Assembly: GCF_028292965.1 (NCBI RefSeq)
Contig: NZ_JAQGLG010000077.1
Coordinates: forward strand, 1 to 64,000
Origin: Sphingomonas bacterium
Lineage (GTDB): Bacteria > Pseudomonadota > Alphaproteobacteria > Sphingomonadales > Sphingomonadaceae
Length of the DNA stretch: 64,000 nucleotides
Reading direction: 5' to 3'
The position numbers and the translations under genes are program-made. Each line of letters begins with the position of its first letter. The first letter of the stretch is position 1. Shown here piece after piece: positions 8,677-18,381 of this stretch. The notes beneath the pieces were generated by a model. That model was not told the origin of the DNA. It did not search any database and worked only from the letters and a program-made list of their open reading frames with translations.

Positions 8677-11400
8677 ATGACCATGCGTATGCTGATCGAC
8701 GCACGCCACCGGGAAGAAACCCGTGTGGCGGTCGTCAAAGGAAACCGGATCGAAGAGTTTGATTTCGAATCCGCCGAGCGCAAGCAGCTCAAGGGCAATA
8801 TCTATCTTGCCAAGGTAACAAGGGTCGAGCCGTCGCTACAGGCGGCGTTCATCGATTACGGTGGCAATCGCCACGGGTTCCTCGCGTTCAGCGAAATCCA
8901 TCCCGATTATTATCAGATCCCCAAGGAGGATCGCGACGCGCTGCTGCGCGAAGAGGCCGAGCATGCCGCCGAGGAGGCCGCGCTGCGCGCCGAGATGGAC
9001 GCGGATGACGAGCTGCACGGCGAGGAGTTCCACGACGACGACGAGTTCCACGGCGACGACGACCATCATCATGACGATGAGGGCCGCGATCCCGACGAGG
9101 AGACGGTCGAGCGTTTCGAGGACGATGGCGGGGCCGACCCCGAAGTCGCCGCCGAGCAGGAAGCCAAGGGCGGCCGTGGTCGCGGGCGTGGCCGTGGCGG
9201 TCGTCGCGGCGGTTCCGACGAAGCGGTGGAGGATCTGCGCGAGCGTCGCATGAACCTGCGTCGCCGCTACAAGATCCAGGACGTGATCCGCCGCCGTCAG
9301 GTGCTGCTGGTCCAGGTCGTCAAGGAGGAGCGCGGCAACAAGGGCGCGGCGCTGACCACCTATCTCAGCCTTGCCGGCCGTTACTGCGTGCTGATGCCCA
9401 ACACGTCGCATGGCGGCGGTATCAGCCGCAAGATTTCGAACGCGGGCGATCGCAAGCGTTTGAAGACGATCATGGCGGACATGAAGCTGCCGCCGTCGAT
9501 GGGCTGCATCGTGCGTACCGCCGGTCTTCAGCGTACCAAGGTCGAGATCAAGCGCGACTTCGATTATCTCGCCCGGCTGTGGGACGGGATCCGCGAGACG
9601 ACGCTCGCCTCGTCGGCGCCGGCGCTGGTCTATGGCGACAGCGACCTGATCAAACGCGCGATCCGCGACATCTATAATCGCGACATCGATGAGATCATCA
9701 TCGAGGGCGAGGAGGGGTACCGCCAGGCCAAGGACTTCATGAAGCTGCTGATGCCTAGCCATGCGCGGCGGGTGAAGCATTATTCCGACCCGGTGCCGCT
9801 GTTCCAGCGCGCGCATGTCGAGGATCAGCTGTCGGCGATGTACCACCCGGTGGTGCAGCTGAAGTCGGGCGGTTACCTCGTGATCAACCCGACCGAGGCG
9901 TTGGTGTCGATCGACATCAACTCGGGCCGCTCGACGCGCGAGCATAATATCGAGCAGACCGCGACCGCGACCAATCTCGAGGCGACGCATGAGATCGCCC
10001 GCCAGCTGCGCCTGCGCGACATGGCTGGCCTCGTCGTCATCGACTTCATCGACATGGACAATAATTCCAATGTCCGGAAGGTCGAGAAGGCGATGAAGGA
10101 GGCGCTGAAGAACGATCGCGCCCGCATCCAGGTCGGCCGCATTTCGAGCTTCGGCCTGATGGAGATGAGCCGCCAGCGCCTGCGCACCGGTGTGCTCGAA
10201 GCATCGACACGCCAGTGTCCGCATTGCGAGGGCACGGGTCTGGTCCGCACCGCTTCGTCGGCCGGTCTGTCGGCGCTGCGCATGATCGAGGACGAGGCCG
10301 CGCAGGGGCGCGGTTCGCAGGTCCTGCTGCGCGCCAGCACCGAGGCTGCCGTTTATGTGCTCAATCGCAAGCGCAGCGAGCTGGCCGAGATCGAAGACCG
10401 TTACGGCGTGCGCGTCGAGATCGTGCCCGATGGCGAGCAGGAAGGCGCGCGCATGTCAGTCGAGGTCTCAGGGCCGCCGCCGGCGCATGCCCCGCGCTTC
10501 GACGCGCCGATCCAGGATCTCGACGACGATCTGCCCGAGGATATCGAGGACGAGATCGAAGAGGTCGAGGAAGAGGAAGAAGCCGAGACGCCCCGCGCCG
10601 CCCGTGCGCCGCGCGAGCCGCGCGCCGAGGGTGACGAAGGCGAGCGTGGTGAAGGCCGCAACAAGCGCCGTCGCCGTCGCGGTCGTCGCGGTCGCAATCG
10701 TGAAGAGGGCGATGCGCCGCAGGGCGAGGGCGAAGCCGCCGAGGGTGGCGAGTCCGAGGCCGAAGGCGATGAGGGCGAAGGCGAAGAGACGCAGCGCGAA
10801 GCGGCCGAGGGTTCGGCCGATGGCGAGCGCGGTGACGGTCGCCGTCGTCGTGGTCGTCGCGGTCGTCGCGGTGGTCGTCGCCCCGAGGGCGAGCGGGCCG
10901 AGGGCGAGCCTGGTGAGGCGTCGAGCGACGATACCGCTCCGGTCGAGGCCGAAGCCGCAGCCGAGCCGGTCGTCGAGGAAGAGGCGCCCAAGAAGGGCCG
11001 CCGTCGTCCCCGTGCCCGTGCCGCCGACGCGGTGGAAGCGGTCGTGGCGCCTGCACCCGAGCCCGAACCGGAACCTGTTGCCGAAGTCGCAGCGGAGCCG
11101 GCCGCCAAGCCCAAGCGTTCGCGCAAGAAGGCGGTAGCCGAGGAAGCGCCCGGCGAAGCAGTTGCCGAGCCGACGCCGGTCGTCACGGCCGAGCCGGTTG
11201 CCGAGGACGCGCCGGCGGAGAAGCCCAAAGCCAAGGGTCGTGCACCGCGCCGCAAGGCGGCCGATGTCGCGGCGGAGCAAGCCCCGGCGATCCCGCCCAA
11301 GGCGGATGGCGAAGCGCCGGCCGATGACGATGCCGATCCCGGCGAGGCTGGCTCGCCGCGCCGCGGCTGGTGGCAGCGCACCTTCGGCGCTGGCGAATGA
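8677..11400 (+). CDS. rne: Ribonuclease E
   Basis: A 907-residue endoribonuclease that starts mRNA decay and matures rRNA/tRNA. The S1 domain is interrupted by a roughly 100-residue acidic, His-rich and RG-rich insert (about 91-198). The catalytic Asp pair is D413 (VSIDINSG) and D456 (VVIDFIDMD), with the same 43-residue spacing as D303/D346 in E. coli. The Zn-link Cys pair is CPHC (514-517). Beyond about 590 the tail is disordered, alternating Glu-rich and Arg/Gly-rich blocks and then Ala/Pro/Glu repeats, as expected for the degradosome-scaffold region. GGAG lies 9 nt before the ATG. Confidence 0.97.
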   Translation: MTMRMLIDARHREETRVAVVKGNRIEEFDFESAERKQLKGNIYLAKVTRVEPSLQAAFIDYGGNRHGFLAFSEIHPDYYQIPKEDRDALLREEAEHAAEEAALRAEMDADDELHGEEFHDDDEFHGDDDHHHDDEGRDPDEETVERFEDDGGADPEVAAEQEAKGGRGRGRGRGGRRGGSDEAVEDLRERRMNLRRRYKIQDVIRRRQVLLVQVVKEERGNKGAALTTYLSLAGRYCVLMPNTSHGGGISRKISNAGDRKRLKTIMADMKLPPSMGCIVRTAGLQRTKVEIKRDFDYLARLWDGIRETTLASSAPALVYGDSDLIKRAIRDIYNRDIDEIIIEGEEGYRQAKDFMKLLMPSHARRVKHYSDPVPLFQRAHVEDQLSAMYHPVVQLKSGGYLVINPTEALVSIDINSGRSTREHNIEQTATATNLEATHEIARQLRLRDMAGLVVIDFIDMDNNSNVRKVEKAMKEALKNDRARIQVGRISSFGLMEMSRQRLRTGVLEASTRQCPHCEGTGLVRTASSAGLSALRMIEDEAAQGRGSQVLLRASTEAAVYVLNRKRSELAEIEDRYGVRVEIVPDGEQEGARMSVEVSGPPPAHAPRFDAPIQDLDDDLPEDIEDEIEEVEEEEEAETPRAARAPREPRAEGDEGERGEGRNKRRRRRGRRGRNREEGDAPQGEGEAAEGGESEAEGDEGEGEETQREAAEGSADGERGDGRRRRGRRGRRGGRRPEGERAEGEPGEASSDDTAPVEAEAAAEPVVEEEAPKKGRRRPRARAADAVEAVVAPAPEPEPEPVAEVAAEPAAKPKRSRKKAVAEEAPGEAVAEPTPVVTAEPVAEDAPAEKPKAKGRAPRRKAADVAAEQAPAIPPKADGEAPADDDADPGEAGSPRRGWWQRTFGAGE

Positions 11401-11403
11401 CGG

Positions 11404-11432
11404 GAAGGGGTGCGGCCTTGCCGCGCCCCTTC
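11404..11432 (+). terminator. Hairpin after rne
   Basis: GAAGGGG-TGCGG-CCTTG-CCGCG-CCCCTTC folds into a strong stem starting 3 bases after the rne stop. It lacks a T-run, so termination may be incomplete or Rho-assisted. Confidence 0.6.
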
Positions 11433-11502
11433 ACCGCCGGTTCAGCCTGACGGCATGAGGAACGGTGGCGATGATGGCGATGGACATAGCGGAGCGACCG
11501 GC

Positions 11503-12867
11503 ATGCGCGGCGTGAGACGGTTCATCACGGCTTTTGTCGCCGCCATGATGGTGTGGGTGCAGCCCGCCGCCGCGCAGTCGATCCTGCGTGACGCCGAGAC
11601 CGAGTCGCTGTTCGCCGATATGTCGCGGCCGCTGATCCTCGCCGCCGGCCTGTCGCCCAACAATGTCCATGTCGTGTTGATCAACGACGATTCGATCAAC
11701 GCCTTCGTGGTCGGCGGGCAGACAGTCTACGTCCATTCCGGCCTGCTCAAGGCCGCCGACAACGCCAACCAGGTGCAGGGCGTGATCGCGCACGAGCTCG
11801 GCCATATCGCCGACGGCCATGTCGTGCTGGCCGATGCCGGGGCCAAGCCGGCGATCGGCATCTCCATCCTGTCGATGGTGCTGGGCATCGCCGCGGTGGC
11901 GCTGGGCGCGGGCGATGCCGGTGCCGGTATCCTCGCCGCCGGACAGACGGCGGCACAGTATAAATATATGGCCTTCAGCCGCGTGCAGGAGGCGACCGCC
12001 GACGCCACCGGCGCCAAGTTCCTGCGCGAGGCGGGCATCACCGGCAAGGGCATGCTGACCTTCTTCAAGAAACTGCAGAACGAGGAATATGCTTACGGCC
12101 TGCAGAATATCGACCCCTATGCGCAGAGCCATCCGCTGTCGGGCGAGCGCGTCGCCGCGCTGACCGCCGACGTGACCAATTCGCCTGCCTACAACAAGGC
12201 GCCCGACCCGACGCTGGACGAGCGGCTGAAGCGGGTGAAGGCCAAGCTGATGGGCTATGTCGCGCCCTACGACCAGACGCTGCGCGCCTATCCCGACACC
12301 GACCAGTCGATCTACGGCCATTATGCGCGGGCCTATGCGTGGCACAAGGCGGGCTACCCCGACCGCGCCGATGCCGAGGCCAATGCGCTGGTCAAGGCCG
12401 ATCCGAACGACCCCTATTTCCTCGAGATCAAGGGGCAGATCCTGCTCGAGGCGGGCAAGCCGGCCGAGGCGCTGGCGCCCTTGCGCGCGGCGACCGACAA
12501 GTCGCGCAACGCACCGCTGATCGCGACGACCTTCGGGCATGCGCTGATCGCGACCGAGAACAAGGCCAATTACCCCGAGGCGATCACGGTGTTGCGCAGC
12601 GCAGTGGCGCGCGACGACGACAATCCCTTTGCCTGGTATCAGCTCGGTACGGTCTATGAACTGACCGGTGACGAACCACGCGCGATGCTCGCCACGGCCG
12701 AGACCGCCAGCCTCAATGGCGACCCGCGCACCGCGGCTTATGCCGCTCGGAATGCGATGGCCGGGCTGCCGCCCAATTCGCGCGACTGGATCCGCGCGCA
12801 GGACATCGCGATGACCTCGCAGAACGAGATGGACGACAACCCGAACAAGTATAAGCGCCGTCGGTGA
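11503..12867 (+). CDS. Periplasmic M48 metalloprotease with TPR tail (BepA-like)
   Basis: The start at MRGVRRFITAF (11503) is preferred over upstream candidates because GGAG lies 8 nt ahead and the product then begins with a clean signal peptide cut after PAAAQ. The 454-residue protein carries the zinc protease motif HELGH (97-101) and a downstream EATADATGAKF segment that supplies the third ligand. The C-terminal half is TPR-like (TDQSIYGHYARAYAWHKAGY...). BepA-type enzymes degrade or assist assembly of outer-membrane proteins such as LptD; the role is inferred from the family. It overlaps the next gene by 4 bases (GTGA), implying an operon with the DsbA-like protein. Confidence 0.88.
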   Translation: MRGVRRFITAFVAAMMVWVQPAAAQSILRDAETESLFADMSRPLILAAGLSPNNVHVVLINDDSINAFVVGGQTVYVHSGLLKAADNANQVQGVIAHELGHIADGHVVLADAGAKPAIGISILSMVLGIAAVALGAGDAGAGILAAGQTAAQYKYMAFSRVQEATADATGAKFLREAGITGKGMLTFFKKLQNEEYAYGLQNIDPYAQSHPLSGERVAALTADVTNSPAYNKAPDPTLDERLKRVKAKLMGYVAPYDQTLRAYPDTDQSIYGHYARAYAWHKAGYPDRADAEANALVKADPNDPYFLEIKGQILLEAGKPAEALAPLRAATDKSRNAPLIATTFGHALIATENKANYPEAITVLRSAVARDDDNPFAWYQLGTVYELTGDEPRAMLATAETASLNGDPRTAAYAARNAMAGLPPNSRDWIRAQDIAMTSQNEMDDNPNKYKRRR

Positions 12868-13589
12868 GCATGGCGATGAAGCGGGGTACCCTCGGGCTGG
12901 TCGCGGTCGCGTCGGCGCTGATCGGAGCGGGCGCGATGTGGGGCAGCGAGCGGCTGGCCTTGCGTGGCACGCCGGCGAGCTATGCCCAGGCGCGGGGTTA
13001 TGTGCTCGACCATCCGGAGATGTTGCGCGGACTGATCGATACGACGCGTGAGCGTTATACCGGCGAGGTGATCGCGGCGAACCGCAAGGACATCGTCGAT
13101 CCCTATGCCGGGGCGTGGGCGGGAAACCCGAAGGGCGACCTGACGATCGTCGAATATTTCGATTATAATTGCGGCTATTGCCGCGCCACCTTGCCGACCA
13201 TCGCCAAGCTGCTGGCGAGCGACCCCAAGCTGCGCATCGTCTACCGCGAATGGCCGATCCTCAGCCCGGAGAGCGGCGACGCGGCCAAGCTCAGCCTTTT
13301 GGCGGCTGAGCAGGGCAAGTTCATAGCCTTCCACACCGCACTGTATAACGGCGGGCAGGTGACGCCCGCGAGTATGGCGGCGGCGGCGAAGACGGCCGCG
13401 GTCGACACATCGAAGCTGTCGGCGGCGACGGCACGCGCCGACGCCGAGCTCGACCGCAACATGAAGATCGCCCATGATCTCGGCGCGAGCGGGACGCCGA
13501 CCTGGGTGATCGGCAACAAGGTGATCTCCGCCGCAATGCCGCTCGAGTCGATGCAGGCGGCAATCGCCGAAGCGCGCGCCGGGCACTGA
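12864..13589 (+). CDS. DsbA-family thiol oxidoreductase
   Basis: A 241-residue envelope protein with an N-terminal hydrophobic signal/anchor ([17 protein letters not shown]) and a thioredoxin fold: active site C103-G-Y-C106 in [13 protein letters not shown] and the cis-Pro loop SGTPTWVIG. It looks like the DsbA/BdbD/ScsC-like group (DSBA Pfam family), which forms or reshuffles disulfides in exported proteins. The GTG start overlaps the protease stop; ATG at 12870 or 12876 is an alternative. Pairing with a periplasmic protease suggests joint work on envelope protein folding. Confidence 0.88.
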   Translation: MSMAMKRGTLGLVAVASALIGAGAMWGSERLALRGTPASYAQARGYVLDHPEMLRGLIDTTRERYTGEVIAANRKDIVDPYAGAWAGNPKGDLTIVEYFDYNCGYCRATLPTIAKLLASDPKLRIVYREWPILSPESGDAAKLSLLAAEQGKFIAFHTALYNGGQVTPASMAAAAKTAAVDTSKLSAATARADAELDRNMKIAHDLGASGTPTWVIGNKVISAAMPLESMQAAIAEARAGH

Positions 13590-13647
13590 TTGTTTCGCTT
13601 GCGGTAGCCGCGGGCGCTTCCCATCTAGCCCTCAACAAGGGGACTTC

Positions 13648-14585
<938 letters not shown>

Positions 14586-14589
<4 letters not shown>

Positions 14590-15353
14590 GCATCAACACG
14601 CATGGCGTCTGGGCGATCTATCGCTTCGAAATGGCGCGCGCTCTACGCACCATCTGGCAGAGCCTCGTCACGCCGGTGATCACCACCGCGCTTTATTTCG
14701 TGGTGTTCGGCAGCGTGATGGGCAGCCGCGTGCAGAGCGTCGACGGTGTCGGCTTCGGCAACTTCATCGTGCCCGGCCTGGTGATGCTGTCGCTGCTCAC
14801 GCAGAGCATCTCCAATGCCTCGATCGGCATCTACTTTCCAAAATTCACCGGGACGATCTTCGAGCTGCTGTCGGCACCGGTGACGGCGATGGAGATGGTG
14901 GTCGGTTATGTCGGCGCCGCAGCGACCAAGTCGATCGTGCTCGGGCTGATCATCCTGGCAACCTCGGCTTTGTTCGTGCCGCTGCACATTGCGCACCCGC
15001 TGGCGATGCTGGCCTATCTCATCCTGACCAGCGTCGCGTTCAGCCTGTTCGGGTTCATCATCGGCATCTGGGCCAATGGCTTCGAGCAGTTGTCGTTCGT
15101 GCCGGCCCTGCTGATCACGCCGCTGACCTTTCTCGGCGGATCCTTCTACCCGATCTCGATGCTGCCCGAGCCGTGGCACACGATCAGCCTGTTCAACCCG
15201 GTGGTCTATCTGATCAGCGGGTTCCGCTGGTCGTTCTTCGACAAGGGCGATGTCAGCGTCGCGGTCAGCCTGGGGGTGACCGCGCTGTTCCTCATGCTGT
15301 GCCTCGTGATCATCGCGTGGATTTTCCGCACCGGATGGCGGCTGAAGAACTGA
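14586..15353 (+). CDS. ABC-2 type transporter, permease (YadH-like)
   Basis: A 255-residue integral membrane protein with about six hydrophobic segments and the ABC-2 permease motif near the C-terminal third ([26 protein letters not shown]). It is the partner of the ATPase immediately upstream. Such pairs export polysaccharides, lipids or drugs; no neighbouring gene identifies the cargo. It is followed by a bidirectional repeat that probably ends transcription from both sides. Confidence 0.92.
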
Positions 15354-15362
15354 CCTTCTTCT

Positions 15363-15477
15363 CCCTCTCCCCGGTGGGGAGAGGGCTGGGGAGAGGGCTG
15401 GGGAGAGGGGCCGCCACAAACGCCATCGCCCGTGGCCACCCCTCTCCCCGACCCTCTCCCCATTGAGGGGAGAGGGA
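15363..15477. repeat. CTCTCCCC palindromic repeat between convergent genes
   Basis: CCCTCTCCCCGGTGGGGAGA opens a block with tandem copies of GGGCTGGGGAGAG, answered by CTCTCCCCGACCCTCTCCCC and a terminal hairpin CCCTCTCCCC-ATTG-AGGGGAGAGGGAGAG-like arm. It fills the gap between the ABC permease and the CocE hydrolase stop codons and could act as a two-way terminator. Confidence 0.75.
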
Positions 15478-15480
15478 GAG

Positions 15481-17352
15481 TTATTTTTCGACCGGCAGCA
15501 TCACCTTCGATCCTGTGCAGACCTTCTGCGTCGTCTTCACATAATCCGCCGGTTTCGCCCGCGCGATGTTGGGTACGAAGCTTTGCGGATTGCGGTCGAT
15601 CATCGGGAACCAGCTCGACTGGATCTGGACCATGATGCGGTGGCCCTTGAGGAAGACATGGTCGTGCTCGCGCAGCGGCACGTCCCACGCCACCACCTTG
15701 CCGGGCACCAGTGGCTGCGGTGCGGTGTCGCTGGCGAGGAAACGACCGCGGCGCACGTCCATCGCGATCGGCAGCTGATAGCCGTTCAATGAGCGGTAAT
15801 AATCGCCCTGTTGGCGCTGCGCGGGCACCTTCTCGTAATCGTCGGGATAGACGTCGATCAGCTTGACGACGAAGTCGCTGTCGGTGCCGGTAGTCGAGGC
15901 CATCAGCTGTGCCGCGACATGGCCGGTGACCGTGACATTGTCCGCCAGCGGCGCGGTTTCGTAACTTAGCACGTCGGGGCGGTGGTCGACGAAGCGTTGG
16001 TCCTCGGTTTCCCACCATGACCATTCCGGGCCGGGATAGGTCGGCGAGATCGGGCGTGGGCGGAACGGCACCGGATTGGCGGGGTCGGAGATGAAATCGC
16101 GGCATGCCTCGCCAGCGGCGGGCGCGTCGAACGACAGGCTGCCGTCGGCGCGCAGATATAGGCTGGTGGTCGGCGCCCCGGCGGGTGGCCAGCTGGGGTA
16201 GGTCTTCCAGGTCCATGAGCCGCTCTGGAAGCTGCGCACCTCGGCGTCAGGACGCGTGCCCTTGCCGTGCAGCCAATAGGCGAAGAAGGGCGCCTGGACC
16301 TCGTTGAGGAAGCTGGTCGCGCTGTCGACGCCGTAGGGCACGCGGCCGAGCGCGCTGGTCCCGGGGCGGCTCCACCAGCCATGCGCCCAGGGGCCGGCGA
16401 CCATCGAGGCGAGATGGTCGGGATCGTTCTGCTGCTGCTTGAAATAGATCTGCCACGAGCCCCAGGGATCCTCCTGATCCCAGTAACCGGCCACGTTGAG
16501 CGTCGGCACGGTGACCTTGCCGAGCATGTCGCTCCAATGCTGGCTGGTGTAGAAACTGTCGTGGTTGGGATGATCGAGCAGGGCGGTGAACATCGGCACC
16601 TTGCCCTTGAAATAGCGCGCTTCGATGTCGGCCGCGGAGCCCGCTTTCAGGAACCAGGTATAGGTGTCGAAATCGTCATAGGCGAAGTCGACATTGGTCT
16701 TGTCGAGCTGCAGCGAGGAGACCCAGTCGGTGGCGTAGCTCAGCCGCAAGGCGCCATTGCGATGGAGATCGTCCGACAGCCAGTAATCGATCCATGCCGC
16801 CTGCGGGCTGACCGCCTTTAGCGCGGGATGCGGATGGGCCAGCGCGACGGCGGCGGCGAAGCCAGGATAGGAGATACCCCACATGCCGACCTTGCCGCTG
16901 TTCTGCGGCACATGCTTCACAAGCCAATCGATCGAGTCATAGGCGTCGGTCGATTCGTCGACCGCCTTGGGATCGTTGGGATGGACGGCGGTGGAGAGGG
17001 TAAAGACGCCGTCCGACTTGAAGCGCCCGCGCATCGACTGGATGACGTAGATGTACCCGTCCTTGTCGAGCGCGGCCCATGGCTTGGGTACCGATGTCGG
17101 GGCGCTGCCGGGGATGCCATAGGGCGTGCGCTGGAACATGATCGGCAGGGCCCCGCTCTGGTTGCGGGGGCGCATGATGACGGTCTGCATCCGCGCGCCG
17201 TCGCGCATCGGGATCATCACCTCTTCGAACAGATAGGGCGATTGCTCGGCGGCTGGAGCGGGCGCCGGTGCGGCTTGCGGCCGGCCGGCGGAGAGCGGGG
17301 CGGCAAAGGCGCACAAGGCGGCTACCGCGCAGCCGAGATTGAGATATCGCAT
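15481..17352 (-). CDS. CocE/NonD-family hydrolase, exported
   Basis: A 623-residue serine hydrolase of the alpha-amino-acid ester hydrolase / cocaine esterase type. The start at MRYLNLGCAVA is preferred: GGAG lies 7 nt upstream and it yields a signal peptide (AALCAFAAPLSAG). The nucleophile is S161 in GMWGISYPGF (GxSYxG). The C-terminal part matches the jelly-roll X-Pro-peptidase-like domain (PGKVVAWDVPLREHDHVF). It lies downstream of the pectin genes on the same strand but its family acts on esters or amides, so membership of the pectin locus is an inference from position; the gap to the acetylesterase is 111 bp. Confidence 0.88.
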   Translation of the reverse strand: MRYLNLGCAVAALCAFAAPLSAGRPQAAPAPAPAAEQSPYLFEEVMIPMRDGARMQTVIMRPRNQSGALPIMFQRTPYGIPGSAPTSVPKPWAALDKDGYIYVIQSMRGRFKSDGVFTLSTAVHPNDPKAVDESTDAYDSIDWLVKHVPQNSGKVGMWGISYPGFAAAVALAHPHPALKAVSPQAAWIDYWLSDDLHRNGALRLSYATDWVSSLQLDKTNVDFAYDDFDTYTWFLKAGSAADIEARYFKGKVPMFTALLDHPNHDSFYTSQHWSDMLGKVTVPTLNVAGYWDQEDPWGSWQIYFKQQQNDPDHLASMVAGPWAHGWWSRPGTSALGRVPYGVDSATSFLNEVQAPFFAYWLHGKGTRPDAEVRSFQSGSWTWKTYPSWPPAGAPTTSLYLRADGSLSFDAPAAGEACRDFISDPANPVPFRPRPISPTYPGPEWSWWETEDQRFVDHRPDVLSYETAPLADNVTVTGHVAAQLMASTTGTDSDFVVKLIDVYPDDYEKVPAQRQQGDYYRSLNGYQLPIAMDVRRGRFLASDTAPQPLVPGKVVAWDVPLREHDHVFLKGHRIMVQIQSSWFPMIDRNPQSFVPNIARAKPADYVKTTQKVCTGSKVMLPVEK

Positions 17353-17463
17353 GGGGCTCTCCGGATGGGATTTGGCCGCATCGTGCGAGGGGCGGTGGTG
17401 CGGTGTCAATCGAGGCGCGACCTCGCGAGAAGATTTTGCGCACCGGCGGGCAGTGCGGTCCCG

Positions 17464-18381
17464 TCAGCGGATCAGATCCCTGCGAAGCTCCGGCACGACC
17501 TTCGCGAGCCCCGCGGCCACCTGGCTTGCAAACAGCCGCGCGCCCTTCGGGCCGAGATGGGTATAGTCGAACACGATCGTGGGATGGCCCTGTGGTGTGT
17601 CGAGCGTCTCGGTGCTCGTCGGCGCGGGAGCGGCGGTGGTCTTGGGCGCGGCGATGGTCGTGCCGGTCTCTGCGGCGGCGAGCACCTCGGGCGGGGGCGG
17701 CGTCTCGGCGAGGTCGATCGCGGAACGGGCGCCCATTGCCTGGACGGCGGCAACCGACGTGGCGTGCAGATCAAGCAACGGCGTATCGGTTTCCCGCGCC
17801 ACCTTGATCACGGCCTCGGCCCAGGGGGTGAGGTCGTCCTGCAGCGAACCGTTCTTGAAAGAACGGCGCGTCAGGGGCGTGACGAGAATGGGAATCGCGC
17901 CCGCGGCGCGTGCCTCGGCGACGTAGCGACGCAGGTTCGCGGGATATTCGGTCGCGAGGTCGGTGCTGCGGCCGGGTTTGCCGGGTTGGTCGTTATGACC
18001 GAACTGGATGAGCACATAGATGTGCTGGAAGCCGGGCGTGCGCATTTCGGCCAGTGCAAGATCCCACGACCCTTCGGCGCGATAGTCGAAGGTACCGCGC
18101 CCACCACGCGCCAGGTTCACGCACGCCACGAACGAGGTGACGTGCTCGGCACAGAAGGCGCCGCCCCAGCCGCTGCCGACCTGTGTCGTCGAATCACCGA
18201 CCAGGATGATCTTCTTTGCGACGATCGGCTTGATCGCCGCGCGCTGCGCTGCATCGGTTATCGCCGGCGGGGCAGTCGTGACGGGCGCCGGAACGATCGT
18301 CGGTCTGACTTGCGCCTGAGACGCACCGGTCGCGATGACGGCGATGGCAAAGAGCGCCGGGCGGATGCGCGTGGGCTTCAC
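17464..18381 (-). CDS. Rhamnogalacturonan acetylesterase (SGNH, CE12-like)
   Basis: Removes acetyl groups from rhamnogalacturonan so that lyases and hydrolases can act. The ORF track starts at 18423, but a GTG at 18381 overlaps the polygalacturonase stop as GTGA and gives a cleaner signal peptide (KPTRIRPALFAIAVIATGASQAQ), so I chose it (305 residues). Motifs: GDST (62-65) with the nucleophile Ser, GHND (128-131), and D272/H275 in DYTHLG. A Pro/Ala/Thr-rich stretch (about 222-265) is inserted just before the catalytic D-x-x-H, which is unusual. Translational coupling to the GH28 gene supports joint expression. Confidence 0.88.
   Translation of the reverse strand: MKPTRIRPALFAIAVIATGASQAQVRPTIVPAPVTTAPPAITDAAQRAAIKPIVAKKIILVGDSTTQVGSGWGGAFCAEHVTSFVACVNLARGGRGTFDYRAEGSWDLALAEMRTPGFQHIYVLIQFGHNDQPGKPGRSTDLATEYPANLRRYVAEARAAGAIPILVTPLTRRSFKNGSLQDDLTPWAEAVIKVARETDTPLLDLHATSVAAVQAMGARSAIDLAETPPPPEVLAAAETGTTIAAPKTTAAPAPTSTETLDTPQGHPTIVFDYTHLGPKGARLFASQVAAGLAKVVPELRRDLIR

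Noticed and set aside
8836-10224. 462-residue minus-strand ORF inside rne
   Set aside because: Antisense shadow of RNase E; the amino-acid composition (His/Arg/Leu/Ala-rich) reflects codon bias of the real gene.
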